64,000 bases of DNA, from contig JAUVDV010000020.1 of assembly GCA_030595125.1 (NCBI GenBank), forward strand, positions 1 to 64,000, written 5' to 3'. The stretch is from Deltaproteobacteria bacterium (GTDB lineage: Bacteria; Myxococcota_A; Polyangia; JAAYKL01). Positions 26,342-35,303 of this stretch are shown piece after piece. Position 1 is the first letter of the stretch; each line of letters begins with the position of its first letter. The notes below the pieces were generated by a model that saw only the letters and a program-made list of their open reading frames with translations, searched no databases and had not been told where the DNA came from. A program made the translations under genes and the position numbers.

Positions 26342-27691
26342 ATGAGCAAAATACATATCTTTTTATTGACGGTCGCCGTCGTATGTCCCGTCGGCTGCTC
26401 GCACGTTTCCTCCATTGGAGACGGTGGGATGACCGATACCGACACCGGTACCAGCCCGATCGAGTGCAATCTTGGAAATCACGACGGCCATTTCACGATC
26501 AGCGCACAATCGAGTGTCTCTACCCTCGCGGGATACACATCGATCTCGGGAGATCTGGAAATCTCCTGTCCTTCGTGCACCGACTTGAGCGAGTTGATTT
26601 GCCTTACATCTGTGGGTTTGAGCTTGACAATTGTTGGCCCCGAACTGACCGATCTGGACGGCCTTGGTGCCCTCACGTCGGTGGGTGGGGACCTGTCCAT
26701 CTACAATAACGCCGCCCTGATAAACCTGGACGGTCTGAGCGGGATCACGTCGGTGGGCGGGGACTTGAGTATCTATGGCAACGATGTCCTCACCAATCTG
26801 GACGGTCTGAGCGGGATCACCGCAATAGACGGGGACCTGGGGATTGAAGACAACGATGCTCTCACCAACCTGGACGGACTGAGCGGGATCACCTCGGTGG
26901 GTTCGGATATATTAATCATCAGTAACGCTGCCCTCACCAACCTGGACGGTTTGAGCGATATCACCTCGGTGGGTGAGCGGTTGTATATCGATAGTAACGC
27001 TGCTCTCACCAACCTGGACGGTCTGAACGGGATCACCCTGGTAGTCGGTGGGTTGTTCATCTACTATAACGCCGCCCTGACAAATCTGGACGGGCTGGGC
27101 GGGATCACCGCAGTAAACGGGAACCTGGAAATCAGAGCTAACGATGTCCTCGCCAACGTGGACGGGTTGAACACCCTGACTTCGGTGGGTGGGGATTTGA
27201 GTATCCGTGAGAACGCTGCCCTGACCAACCTTGACGGGCTGGGCGCTCTCACCTCGGTGGACGGCCTGATCATATTCGGAAACGACACCCTCACCGACCT
27301 GGACGGTCTGAGCGGCATCATCGGTCCGGTAGGCAGCTCCAATATTTTCGAGAACGACCCCTTTATCGACCTGGACTGGTTGGATGTGGTCACCCCGGGC
27401 GGGTTGGAAATTAGCACGAACGCCGCGCTCACCAACCTGGACGGTCTGAATGGCATCACCGCGGTGGGTTGGGATTTGCGCATTTCCGGTAACGCCGCGC
27501 TCACCAACCTGGACGGGTTGAACGCCGTCACATCGGCGGGTGGCGATTACCTGGGCCTTGCAGACAACGATGTCCTGCCCGACTGCGAGGTGTGCGATCT
27601 ACTGGATCAGCTCACTACCGTCCCCAATTCGATAGAAGTCCACGACAACCTCGACGACTCATGCACCCCCGTTCCGGATGGCTGTCCGTAG
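26342..27691 (+). CDS. Lipoprotein with thirteen 24-residue Leu-rich repeats
   Basis: A 449-residue exported protein: signal peptide ending PVGCSH (lipobox-like), short Asp/Thr linker (DTDTGTS), a Cys-containing cap, then tandem repeats of the type LTNLDGLSGITSVGGDLSIYNNAA, and a C-terminal cap with four cysteines. The 24-residue period with inward Leu/Ile resembles receptor L-domain/LRR solenoids. Probably a surface-anchored binding protein. It follows the Ser/Thr kinase gene by 45 bases. Ligand unknown. Confidence 0.8.
   Translation: MSKIHIFLLTVAVVCPVGCSHVSSIGDGGMTDTDTGTSPIECNLGNHDGHFTISAQSSVSTLAGYTSISGDLEISCPSCTDLSELICLTSVGLSLTIVGPELTDLDGLGALTSVGGDLSIYNNAALINLDGLSGITSVGGDLSIYGNDVLTNLDGLSGITAIDGDLGIEDNDALTNLDGLSGITSVGSDILIISNAALTNLDGLSDITSVGERLYIDSNAALTNLDGLNGITLVVGGLFIYYNAALTNLDGLGGITAVNGNLEIRANDVLANVDGLNTLTSVGGDLSIRENAALTNLDGLGALTSVDGLIIFGNDTLTDLDGLSGIIGPVGSSNIFENDPFIDLDWLDVVTPGGLEISTNAALTNLDGLNGITAVGWDLRISGNAALTNLDGLNAVTSAGGDYLGLADNDVLPDCEVCDLLDQLTTVPNSIEVHDNLDDSCTPVPDGCP
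26645..27574 (+). repeat. Thirteen tandem ~72-base coding repeats
   Basis: DNA repeats encoding the solenoid of the preceding lipoprotein. Most units are 72 bases; units nine and eleven lack one or two codons and the last gains one. Units share a CTCACCAACCTGGACGG core. Near-identity among several neighbours suggests recent expansion, so copy number may vary between strains. Confidence 0.85.
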
Positions 27692-27708
27692 ACGTCAGTC
27701 GTCAAACC

Positions 27709-29127
27709 TTACTGCTTTTCCCCCAGCTTGCTCATGTCCGCTCCCACGGCGCGAAGGAGCGCGATCAGGGATGCCTGGGCCTCGAACTGTTTTGAGGCGA
27801 GATTGATTTCGGCCTCGGAGTTGGTTCGCCTCGCGTCGGTGATCGCCAGGGATGAACCCGTTCCCATCCTGTACTCCGTCTCCACGAGTATCAGCGTCTC
27901 ACTTGCGAGTTCGGCCTGCTCCGAGGCGGTCTCGATCTTTGAAATCGCGGTCATGTAGTTCCTTCGAGCCGTGCGGATCTCCAGCGCCGCTCCCGACCTG
28001 GCATCCTCTGACTCGATCTTTGCCTTTGCGACGGAGGCCCGCCTGGCGTCGAGGTCCGCATATCTGGTCTGGTTATAGATCGGAATAGACAGAACCAGGT
28101 ATGCCGCCCACCGGGTGGTGTCCGGATCTCCCATGTCACTGGTCTCGGTGAACTGATGTGATAGCTGCCAGGACGCGTTGAGGGACGGGAGAAACTGCAT
28201 CCAGGAAACGGTGAGCTGCTTCTCGTACAGGTCCACGAGGGCCCCTTTGATGCGCAGATCCTCCCGGTTTTTTTCGCCGCGTTCGACCAACGCCTCATCG
28301 CTATCGTCTGGGGCTACCTCGCCCTGCACCACATCCACGGGTGTTGCAAGCCCGCTGATTCCGGTGAGGCGACCGAGCGTATCCCGCGAGTTGTCGTACA
28401 TGCCGAGCGCCGAGATCATCTGTTCCCTGATCCTCACCACGTCGCCCTTCGCGCGGATCACGTCGAGCCGTTTTCCGACACCGGAAACCAGGCGGGTTTT
28501 TGACACCTCCAGGTGGCGCGCGGCGGATTGAACCTGCCCCACCTGAACATCGATCAGACGTTTTGCGGTGAGGGCCTGGTAGTAGGACTGGACAACCATC
28601 ATGAGCAGCGCCTGGCGCGCGTTGGCGACCGTCAGCTCCGCCAGATCCAACCCCGCTCTGCCGACGCCGATGCCAGCCCAGGCCATCGGGCTGACGATGG
28701 GCATCTTGACCTCGATGGCGCCGCCGAGGCTGTTCTGGTGCCGGGTGGTCAGGGGGTTGCCACCGAAGTTGACGGTGTCCGGGTGGTCCAGGTGCGTCAA
28801 GGTCATGGAAGCGCTGGCCGCGGGAAACAACGTGGCCCAGGCCCTGTAGAGTTCTGCGTCGGCGCTCGCGATCTCCGTGCGAATGGCCTCCAGGGAGAGG
28901 TTGCGCTCGTCGGTCATTCGAATGGCTTCCTCCAGGGTGACCGCTTCTCCGGGCTCGATCGAGGCAAACTCAAAGAGAGCCGGGAATTCCGCCGCCGACA
29001 CCGACGGGTTGCCGTTTGCCGGCGTGGGTGGACCTTCCGGGGGAGCGCCGGGATCGCCCTGAGCCGCGACCCCCATGGGCGCAGTCATGAGCATGGCAAC
29101 AAGTGTAAACCTCTTGATGAAAATCAT
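27709..29127 (-). CDS. TolC-family outer-membrane efflux protein
   Basis: A 472-residue outer-membrane factor. A Sec signal (TLVAMLMTAPMGVAAQ) is followed by two copies of the outer-membrane-efflux repeat: long amphipathic helices (SLEAIRTEIASADAELYRAW; EIRTARRNYMTAISKIETA) and short strands. It should form the trimeric exit duct for the adjacent RND pump. Last gene of the efflux operon; its start overlaps the pump gene by 4 bases. Confidence 0.92.
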   Translation of the reverse strand: MIFIKRFTLVAMLMTAPMGVAAQGDPGAPPEGPPTPANGNPSVSAAEFPALFEFASIEPGEAVTLEEAIRMTDERNLSLEAIRTEIASADAELYRAWATLFPAASASMTLTHLDHPDTVNFGGNPLTTRHQNSLGGAIEVKMPIVSPMAWAGIGVGRAGLDLAELTVANARQALLMMVVQSYYQALTAKRLIDVQVGQVQSAARHLEVSKTRLVSGVGKRLDVIRAKGDVVRIREQMISALGMYDNSRDTLGRLTGISGLATPVDVVQGEVAPDDSDEALVERGEKNREDLRIKGALVDLYEKQLTVSWMQFLPSLNASWQLSHQFTETSDMGDPDTTRWAAYLVLSIPIYNQTRYADLDARRASVAKAKIESEDARSGAALEIRTARRNYMTAISKIETASEQAELASETLILVETEYRMGTGSSLAITDARRTNSEAEINLASKQFEAQASLIALLRAVGADMSKLGEKQ

Positions 29128-32100
29128 GACGCCTCCTCTCTACTCCCACCCTCGCGCCAATCTCGGAACTTATCTCTGAAAGTCTCGGTCATGACGTAGA
29201 GTGACGGGACTATGAGCAGGATGATCAATGTGGAGAAAAGCACCCCGAAGCCCAGGCTCACAGCCATGGGGATGAGAATGCGCGCCTGGACCGAGGTCTC
29301 CAGGATCATGGGTGACAGACCGCCGAAAGTGGTGAGCGACGTGAGGACTATGGGTCTGAACCGTTGCTTTGCGGCAGCCTCCCCAGCCTCGAGGGCGGAC
29401 ATGCCTTCGTTTCGGAATCGGTTCGCCGCAGTGACCAGAACAAGGGAGTCGTTGACAACCACGCCGGACAGGGCCACCAGCCCCATCCAGCTTACCATGC
29501 TCAGATCGATACCCATGAGGAAGTGGCCGAGTATGGCGCCCACCGCGCCGAACGGAATGGCGATCATGACAACGGTGATCGGCTGTATGTAGCTCTTGAG
29601 AGGTATCGCTATCAGGATGAACATCACCAGCAAGGCCATGGTGTAGCCCACTATCAGGAAGTCGAAGAAATCCGCCATGCTCTTCTGACGTCCGCCCTTT
29701 TCGACAACCAGGCCCGGGTACCTGGCCTGGAGTTTTGGCAGAAACTTTTTGTACATGGCGGCCATCACCTCGTTCGCGTTGGCCTCGTCCTCCACCACCT
29801 GCGCCTTCACGGAGATGGTCCGCTTGCCGTCAGTGCGCCGGATGGTTGTGTACGCGCGTCCGTGGGTCACCTCTGCCGCCGCTCGCAGGGGCATCTCCCC
29901 GCCGCTGGGAGTGCGGACGATCATCTCCTGAAGATTGGACAAAGATTCCCGCTCCCCACGAGGCAGCTTGACCAGAACCTTGATCTCATTCCTGCCCCGC
30001 TGCTGGCGCAACGCCTCGGTGCCATAGAAAGCACCCCTCACCTGGCCCGCGAGATCCAGGGAGGTCAATCCCGCGGCGATCCCATCATCGGAGAGCTTGA
30101 AGTCAATCTGGGGTTTTCCTCTTTCGATCCCTTCGTCCACGTCGATTACGCCCTTGATGGTGCCAAAATATTCAGCCAGATCAATTGCCGCGGACTCGAG
30201 CATTTTGTGATCCCGGTGGGTGAGACGCATGTCAATGGGCGGTGTCTCCCTACCACGACCGGTACTGGCATTGAACTCCAGGGTCTCCAGCCCCGGAACC
30301 TCGCCCAGCTCCTTCCTCCACTCGTCGGCGAAGGTGTGGGAGCCGATGTCCCGTTCGTCACTCGGGACCAGGAACACTCCTACAGTTGCGACGTGCGTCC
30401 CCTGCTCATTGGTTCCGCGCACCCGGGCCGAGCCCACCACCGAGAAGATACCCAGGCTGATCTCGTCACCCCCGTTCTCGTCGATCACCCGGTGGCCCGT
30501 ATCGACGAGGCGCTGGACGAGCGCTTCGGTCTCCTCCACCGGCGATCCGAAGGGCAGACTGGCATTCACGAACACCCAGTCGGATTCCTCCTTTGGAAAG
30601 TCGATGCTCTTTATCCACCTGCCGGCTATCAGCCCGAAGGTGGCTATGAGAATGGCCACGCCGATGGCCAGGGTGATTCCCCGGTTGCGAAGGGCCCTGC
30701 GTACGACCGGTCCGTAAATGTTGCTGATGAATCGCTCCACCGCTGCGGAGAAGGGCGCCTGTACAAGGAGAATCAGGAACAGAAGCCACGCGAGCATTCT
30801 CAAAAGAAGGATGAGCGGCAGCAATACCACGGTTGCAAAGATATCGAAGTACCAGGCCACTCCCGATCGCTTTTGTGGAAAGACGTGCTTCTTGAGAAAA
30901 GCCCGGACCCTTGGCATCAGCGCCCCTGCCTTTACGTGCGCCAGGTGGGCGGGCAGGACGAAGAACGACTCGACGAGCGAGAGCGCCAGCACGATGATGG
31001 TAACCACCGGTATGGCCATCATGAACTTGCCTCGCACGCCGGGGATGAAGAGCAACGGAGAAAAGGCCGCGATGGAAGTGGCGATGGAGAAGAACACGGG
31101 CACTGACATTTCTTTTGCGCCCAGGATAGCCGCCTTGAGTGGAGCCACGCCGTTTTGTCTGTGCCGAAATGCGTTTTCTCCCACAACGATAGCGTCGTCC
31201 ACAACCAGTCCGAGGGTTACGATAAAGGCGAACATGGAGATCATATTCAGAGAGATCCCCAGCGCCGGCAAAAACAGGAAGGAGCCCAGAAATGAGATCG
31301 GGATGCCCATGGTGACCCAGAAGGCCAGGCGCGGCTCCAGGAAGAGACCCAGGATGACAAGCACTAGCGCGAGACCGATGGCCGCGTTGCGTAGCATCAG
31401 GTCGAGTCGTTCCTGGTACATCTTGGAGAAGTCCATCCAGGTGGTCGCCTCCACCCCGGGGGGCAGGGACTCCTTCAGTTCGACCACCATCTCCTTGGCG
31501 GCGTCCGCCACGTCCGTGGGCGACTGATCCCCCACCGAGAAGACCTTGATGAAAACGCAGGGCACACCCTCGAACCGGGCGGTGAGATCGACCTCTGCAA
31601 AGCCGTCCTTGATCTCGGCGACATCACCCAGGGTGACCGTGCTGCCGTTGTCGTCGACTATCATCGGGACGTCGGCGAAGTCTATGCCCAGATCCCGCCG
31701 CTCCGCCGTGCGAAGCATAACCTCGCCGCCTTTGGTCTTTACCGCTCCGGCGGGAATCTCCAGGGCCGTGCGGCGTATCTTATCGGCTATTCCCGGGAGG
31801 GTCAGGTTGTAGGCCCGCAAGGTGTCGTGGGGTACTTCAACCGCTATCTCCAGGGGCAGCACTCCGTCCATCTCCACGTAGGAAATGTCCGGATGAGTGA
31901 GGAGCCTGTCCCGCACCTGCTCGCTCATCTCGTACAGGACCTTCTCGTCCTGATCTCCATACAGGACGAGCCAGATGGCCTCTCTCTTGATCTCGGGAGA
32001 TGTGACTATGGGGCGCTCGGCTTCTTGTGGAAAGGTGGTGATCCTGTCGATCTGGTTTTTCACATCGGACAGCACCTTGTTCTTGTCGGCGCTGGTCTCC

Positions 32101-32405
32101 AGCTCGATGGTGACCATGCCCATCCCTTCCTGGGCCTTTCCTCTGACTTCCTTGACGTCGTCCAGGGATCTTACCGTTTCCTCGATGGCGAGAACTATAC
32201 CCTGCTCCACCTCCTCCGGACTGGCTCCCGGGTAGGGTACGGACACAACTATAATGTCCAGCTCGGTGGTCGGAAAAACCTCCTGTCGGATACGAAACGC
32301 CATGATGATACCGCCGACGATTAGCGCGACCATTATCAGGTTGGCGGCCACGGGATTTTGGGCCATCCACGAAACGGATCCTCTGGCGAGATCTCCCCGG
32401 GTCAT
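29124..32405 (-). CDS. RND efflux transporter (AcrB/HAE1-type permease)
   Basis: A 1093-residue inner-membrane proton/drug antiporter. Domain order is standard: first helix, large periplasmic loop, helices 2-6 with proton-relay aspartates in TLGLVVDDAIVVGEN, an intracellular segment, a second loop, and helices 8-12 with GLVALSGVVVNDSLVLV. It overlaps both flanking genes by ATGA. An extended hydrophobic stretch between the halves (residues ~525-590) is longer than usual. Substrates cannot be deduced. Confidence 0.94.
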   Translation of the reverse strand: MTRGDLARGSVSWMAQNPVAANLIMVALIVGGIIMAFRIRQEVFPTTELDIIVVSVPYPGASPEEVEQGIVLAIEETVRSLDDVKEVRGKAQEGMGMVTIELETSADKNKVLSDVKNQIDRITTFPQEAERPIVTSPEIKREAIWLVLYGDQDEKVLYEMSEQVRDRLLTHPDISYVEMDGVLPLEIAVEVPHDTLRAYNLTLPGIADKIRRTALEIPAGAVKTKGGEVMLRTAERRDLGIDFADVPMIVDDNGSTVTLGDVAEIKDGFAEVDLTARFEGVPCVFIKVFSVGDQSPTDVADAAKEMVVELKESLPPGVEATTWMDFSKMYQERLDLMLRNAAIGLALVLVILGLFLEPRLAFWVTMGIPISFLGSFLFLPALGISLNMISMFAFIVTLGLVVDDAIVVGENAFRHRQNGVAPLKAAILGAKEMSVPVFFSIATSIAAFSPLLFIPGVRGKFMMAIPVVTIIVLALSLVESFFVLPAHLAHVKAGALMPRVRAFLKKHVFPQKRSGVAWYFDIFATVVLLPLILLLRMLAWLLFLILLVQAPFSAAVERFISNIYGPVVRRALRNRGITLAIGVAILIATFGLIAGRWIKSIDFPKEESDWVFVNASLPFGSPVEETEALVQRLVDTGHRVIDENGGDEISLGIFSVVGSARVRGTNEQGTHVATVGVFLVPSDERDIGSHTFADEWRKELGEVPGLETLEFNASTGRGRETPPIDMRLTHRDHKMLESAAIDLAEYFGTIKGVIDVDEGIERGKPQIDFKLSDDGIAAGLTSLDLAGQVRGAFYGTEALRQQRGRNEIKVLVKLPRGERESLSNLQEMIVRTPSGGEMPLRAAAEVTHGRAYTTIRRTDGKRTISVKAQVVEDEANANEVMAAMYKKFLPKLQARYPGLVVEKGGRQKSMADFFDFLIVGYTMALLVMFILIAIPLKSYIQPITVVMIAIPFGAVGAILGHFLMGIDLSMVSWMGLVALSGVVVNDSLVLVTAANRFRNEGMSALEAGEAAAKQRFRPIVLTSLTTFGGLSPMILETSVQARILIPMAVSLGFGVLFSTLIILLIVPSLYVMTETFRDKFRDWREGGSREEAS

Positions 32406-33637
32406 TTCACAACCTTCGCCATCGGGGGCTCGGCTGTCTTGTCCGGCCCGGCGTCACCCGCGTGTCCGTTGGTCTCGAGCTTGATCTTCATGCCATCCAC
32501 GGGAGCGGCGATGTGACTTGTCACCACCTGATCACCGGCCAAAAGCCCGTCGCGGATGTACACCTTCTCGCCGGTGACCCAGGCCACCTCGACCCGTGCG
32601 ATCTCCAGCTTGCCGCCGCGATTGATCCAGACTTTGTTTTTGTCGCGCATGGAAAGACGGGAAACGAGAATGACGTCCGTTAGCATGGGACCCTCGATCT
32701 CCACATTAACGTATGCGCCGATCAACAGGGGAAGGTCGAAGTCGGTGGAGTCCGGATTCGTCGCTACGGGATCGATTAACTCCACCAGAAGCCGCGCCAT
32801 TTTGCCCTTCATGTCCAGGTCGCCGAGCAACCTCTTGACCCGGCCTTCGCGAACGACGGTTTTGTCGTGCGCCACCTTGTGAATCACCGAGGCAGGGGAG
32901 CCTTCTTTTGCGCCGTTTATGCCGGGGATCTTTATCCACGGGAGCCGGTCCACCGGTACGGAAACGCGCACCCAGTACGTGTCGCTGTCTACCAGGGTGG
33001 CGATCCTTGCCCCCGGCATCAGCACCTGTCCCTTGTCCACGAACTCTTCGAGTATCGTTCCGTTGAACGGCGCCTTGACTACTGTTCGATTGCGGGACAG
33101 CCGGGCCTTTTCCAGCCCCGACTTTGCCGATGAAAGTGACGCCTGCGCGGTCTCCAGCTGAATCTCACGGAGGGCCAGCTTTTTTCCCTCCTCGGTGGGC
33201 TGCACCTCGTCCTTGATGAGATCCCATTCCTTTCTCGCTACCGCCCCGCGGGCCTTTTCCGTTGCCAGCTCCATCTCGGCCCTGCGCACGCCGGCCTGCT
33301 GCTGCTTGAGCATCAGGTTGTAGTCTCTGGGATCGATCCGGAGGATCCGCTCGCCGGACTTGAAATGCCCCCCGGGTATCAGCTTGGGGCTCTGGTAGAC
33401 CACCTTGCCCGTCACCTCGGGAAAGAGGGTCACGCTCCTGGAGGGCATCACGGTCCCCATGGCTTTGATTGCGACCCGCTCCCCTATCGCCCTGGCCTCC
33501 TCCACGGTGACGACCACCGCGTTGTCCGGTGGGGGTTTCTTTTCCGGATCGGTCTTCGCCGATGCCAGCAACTTGAATGTTGCGACCCCGGCGCCGATGA
33601 TGGCCAGGGCCAACAGGAACTTGAGGAATACTTTCAT
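32402..33637 (-). CDS. RND periplasmic adaptor (membrane fusion protein)
   Basis: A 411-residue adaptor linking pump and outer-membrane duct. It has an N-terminal anchor helix (FLLALAIIGAGVATFKLLA), a barrel-sandwich half with a coiled-coil hairpin (~100-185), the second half beginning TVVKAPFNGTILEEFVDKGQ, a beta-barrel, and a C-terminal membrane-proximal domain. It overlaps the regulator gene upstream and the pump gene downstream by 4 bases each. Confidence 0.93.
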   Translation of the reverse strand: MKVFLKFLLALAIIGAGVATFKLLASAKTDPEKKPPPDNAVVVTVEEARAIGERVAIKAMGTVMPSRSVTLFPEVTGKVVYQSPKLIPGGHFKSGERILRIDPRDYNLMLKQQQAGVRRAEMELATEKARGAVARKEWDLIKDEVQPTEEGKKLALREIQLETAQASLSSAKSGLEKARLSRNRTVVKAPFNGTILEEFVDKGQVLMPGARIATLVDSDTYWVRVSVPVDRLPWIKIPGINGAKEGSPASVIHKVAHDKTVVREGRVKRLLGDLDMKGKMARLLVELIDPVATNPDSTDFDLPLLIGAYVNVEIEGPMLTDVILVSRLSMRDKNKVWINRGGKLEIARVEVAWVTGEKVYIRDGLLAGDQVVTSHIAAPVDGMKIKLETNGHAGDAGPDKTAEPPMAKVVK

Positions 33638-34122
33638 CTCTCGAGCTTCTTTCTATGGTCGTCCCAGCGATTGATCATCGCGGGAAACTCCTGCCCCATG
33701 AACGTGTAGAACTCCTTCATCAATTCCAGGCGCTCCCGCTGCTGAGGCCTGGCTCCCTCCAGGATTTCCAGCCCATGGGCGGCGAGGGTCTTCATCTGGA
33801 TGATGCCCTTGATCTTTCGCTGTATTAGCTCGGGCCAGGAGGTGGTGGTGAACTTGAAGTAAGTGGCGCGTTCCCCTGGGATGGTGATCCGCTTGATGAA
33901 ACCCATCTGGTCGAGCAGCCTGGTCACCGTGCTGATGGATCCCTTTGATGCCTTCAGTTTCTCCGCGAGCTGGGCGGAGGTCTGGTGCTCCGGATCGCAG
34001 ATGAGCAGCCAACCAAGGATCCTTCCCGCCATGCCGCCGAGTCCGAAGTTGTCGAACAAGACACCAAACTCCTCAACGAATTCCATCTCCCTGTTCGCCA
34101 ACGTTGTCCCCTTTTTTTTCAT
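33634..34122 (-). CDS. GbsR/MarR-type transcriptional regulator
   Basis: A 162-residue DNA-binding protein with a winged helix: a helix-turn-helix around QLAEKLKASKGSISTVTRLLDQMGFIKR and a wing in IPGERATYFKFT. The length and N-terminus match the GbsR branch of MarR-like regulators. As first gene of the operon, it most likely represses its own promoter and thus the pump until an inducer binds. Confidence 0.85.
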   Translation of the reverse strand: MKKKGTTLANREMEFVEEFGVLFDNFGLGGMAGRILGWLLICDPEHQTSAQLAEKLKASKGSISTVTRLLDQMGFIKRITIPGERATYFKFTTTSWPELIQRKIKGIIQMKTLAAHGLEILEGARPQQRERLELMKEFYTFMGQEFPAMINRWDDHRKKLER

Positions 34123-34158
34123 TACGTTTCTCCGCCGGTTTTATTTCCACGGTGGAGT

Positions 34159-34187
34159 AATATGTGCGGTTCCGAATGTTCAGTCAA
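34159..34187 (-). promoter_or_regulatory. Likely sigma-70 promoter of the efflux operon
   Basis: On the minus strand, TTGACT (34187-34182) and CATATT (34164-34159) are 17 bases apart, about 37 bases before the regulator start. It lies in the only gap upstream of the four-gene operon. Confidence 0.45.
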
Positions 34188-34197
34188 GACAGAACTT

Positions 34198-34545
34198 TCA
34201 GAAACTTTCCTGATTTCCTGTATTTTTTGAATGCAGATCGACCAGAGTGGCTCCCCAGCTGCCCGAGCCGTGGCCGCCAAGCCGATAGGATTCGACGAAA
34301 TCGAGTCGGTCCAGGGCCGCGTGGACCATTCTTCGCACCACGCCCACGCCCTTGCCGTGAATTATCCTGACCTGAAGAATTCCGCGATCTCTGCATTCCT
34401 CCAGGTAGTCAGGCACCAGGCTTTTCACATCCCGGGGGTGGAAGGAGTGCAGGTCCAGCACACCGTCGATGGGGACCTCTACGGTTTCGGGTTCCAGCTC
34501 GGGATCCTGCTCGTCATCATTGTGCTCATCGAGGAAAATAGACAT
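34198..34545 (-). CDS. Smr-domain protein
   Basis: A 115-residue protein whose core is a small MutS-related (Smr) domain: [26 protein letters not shown] and [10 protein letters not shown] are its three conserved blocks. Stand-alone Smr proteins are nucleases or nucleic-acid binders; some cleave mRNA at stalled ribosomes. A short acidic N-terminus precedes it. The gene ends 29 bases before the VapC-like gene on the same strand. Confidence 0.9.
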   Translation of the reverse strand: MSIFLDEHNDDEQDPELEPETVEVPIDGVLDLHSFHPRDVKSLVPDYLEECRDRGILQVRIIHGKGVGVVRRMVHAALDRLDFVESYRLGGHGSGSWGATLVDLHSKNTGNQESF

Positions 34546-34574
34546 GCTTTTTCAATAGCGTATTCTTGTTTTTT

Positions 34575-34970
34575 TTACGGTGCCCGAGAATCGAATGCGG
34601 CCTTCAGGGCTCGATCGAAGGTCTTGATTTTCTTTACGCGTCGTCGCTCGCACATGGCCAGATGCAGAAGATCTCTTGCTCCCAGCTCTCGTCGCACATC
34701 GATCAGGAGTTTCGCGACCAGGACGTCGTCCGCAGTAACATCCCAGATTGTAGGAATGCATGCCTTGATCAGCGTGAACGCCGAGTCCAGCGTGTGACTG
34801 CGGTCCACCGAGACGTATACATGCATTAACTCTTGCAGGATTTCGGCGGACGTACACAAGGGAGTTGCCGGGTTTTCCATGCTCGATTCGAAAAACTTCC
34901 GGGCCTCGGCTTTCAGTGGATGAGATCGTCCCACCGCGTACATGACAACATTGGTGTCCACAAAAATCAT
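34575..34970 (-). CDS. PIN-domain toxin (VapC-like)
   Basis: A 131-residue PIN ribonuclease. It begins MIFVDTNVVMYAVG with the first catalytic Asp; SAEILQELMHVY gives the Glu, and GARDLLHLAMC supplies another acid. Like VapC toxins it should cut RNA when released from its antitoxin. ATG 34970 overlaps the antitoxin stop by 4 bases; upstream in-frame codons reach 35060 but precede the PIN start and are antitoxin sequence in another frame. Confidence 0.87.
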   Translation of the reverse strand: MIFVDTNVVMYAVGRSHPLKAEARKFFESSMENPATPLCTSAEILQELMHVYVSVDRSHTLDSAFTLIKACIPTIWDVTADDVLVAKLLIDVRRELGARDLLHLAMCERRRVKKIKTFDRALKAAFDSRAP

Positions 34971-35239
34971 GTATTGGTGGTTCCGCTGCTCGAAGAAGTT
35001 GCGATGATATGTTTTTGCTCGGACCAATCCGGTTCGCTTCCTTCTTCTTGTGCATCGCACTGGTCAAAGAACTGCCTGAGTCCGCCGATGTCGCAAGGAG
35101 CTGCCGTCTCAGATTCTTCAAGAGCCAGAAACGCACATTTCTTCAGCCAGGAACTGAGGGACATGCTGGCCCTCTGCGCGGCAGCTCGGAACCTTTGTCT
35201 TTCGTGTTCTTCTACAATCACCTGGATTCGACCACCCAT
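34967..35239 (-). CDS. Antitoxin, ribbon-helix-helix type, partner of the PIN toxin
   Basis: A 90-residue protein; the first ~45 residues (IQVIVEEHERQRFRAAAQRA...SLSSWLKKCAFLAL) read as ribbon-helix-helix, and the acidic C-terminal half would wrap the toxin. GGAGG stands 6 bases before ATG 35239. Position first in a two-gene operon with a 4-base overlap, plus a palindromic upstream site, fits an autoregulated VapB-like antitoxin. Confidence 0.75.
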   Translation of the reverse strand: MGGRIQVIVEEHERQRFRAAAQRASMSLSSWLKKCAFLALEESETAAPCDIGGLRQFFDQCDAQEEGSEPDWSEQKHIIATSSSSGTTNT

Positions 35240-35266
35240 TACACACCTCCATTACACAAGTGTAAT
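35238..35266 (-). promoter_or_regulatory. Palindromic operator of the VapBC-like operon
   Basis: ATTACAC-AA-GTGTAAT (35251-35266) is an inverted repeat with 7-base arms; a third half-site ATTACACA occurs at 35238-35245, across the antitoxin start codon. The ribosome-binding site lies between them. Binding of the antitoxin complex here would block both transcription and translation initiation; the binding itself is inferred. Confidence 0.55.
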
Positions 35267-35303
35267 TTAAGTACACACCGGCCGATTGTCAATGTAATAT
35301 CCG

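Noticed and set aside
29364-31106. 580-codon open frame antisense to the RND pump gene
   Set aside because: It is a shadow of a strongly conserved coding sequence; the pump frame has all family motifs.
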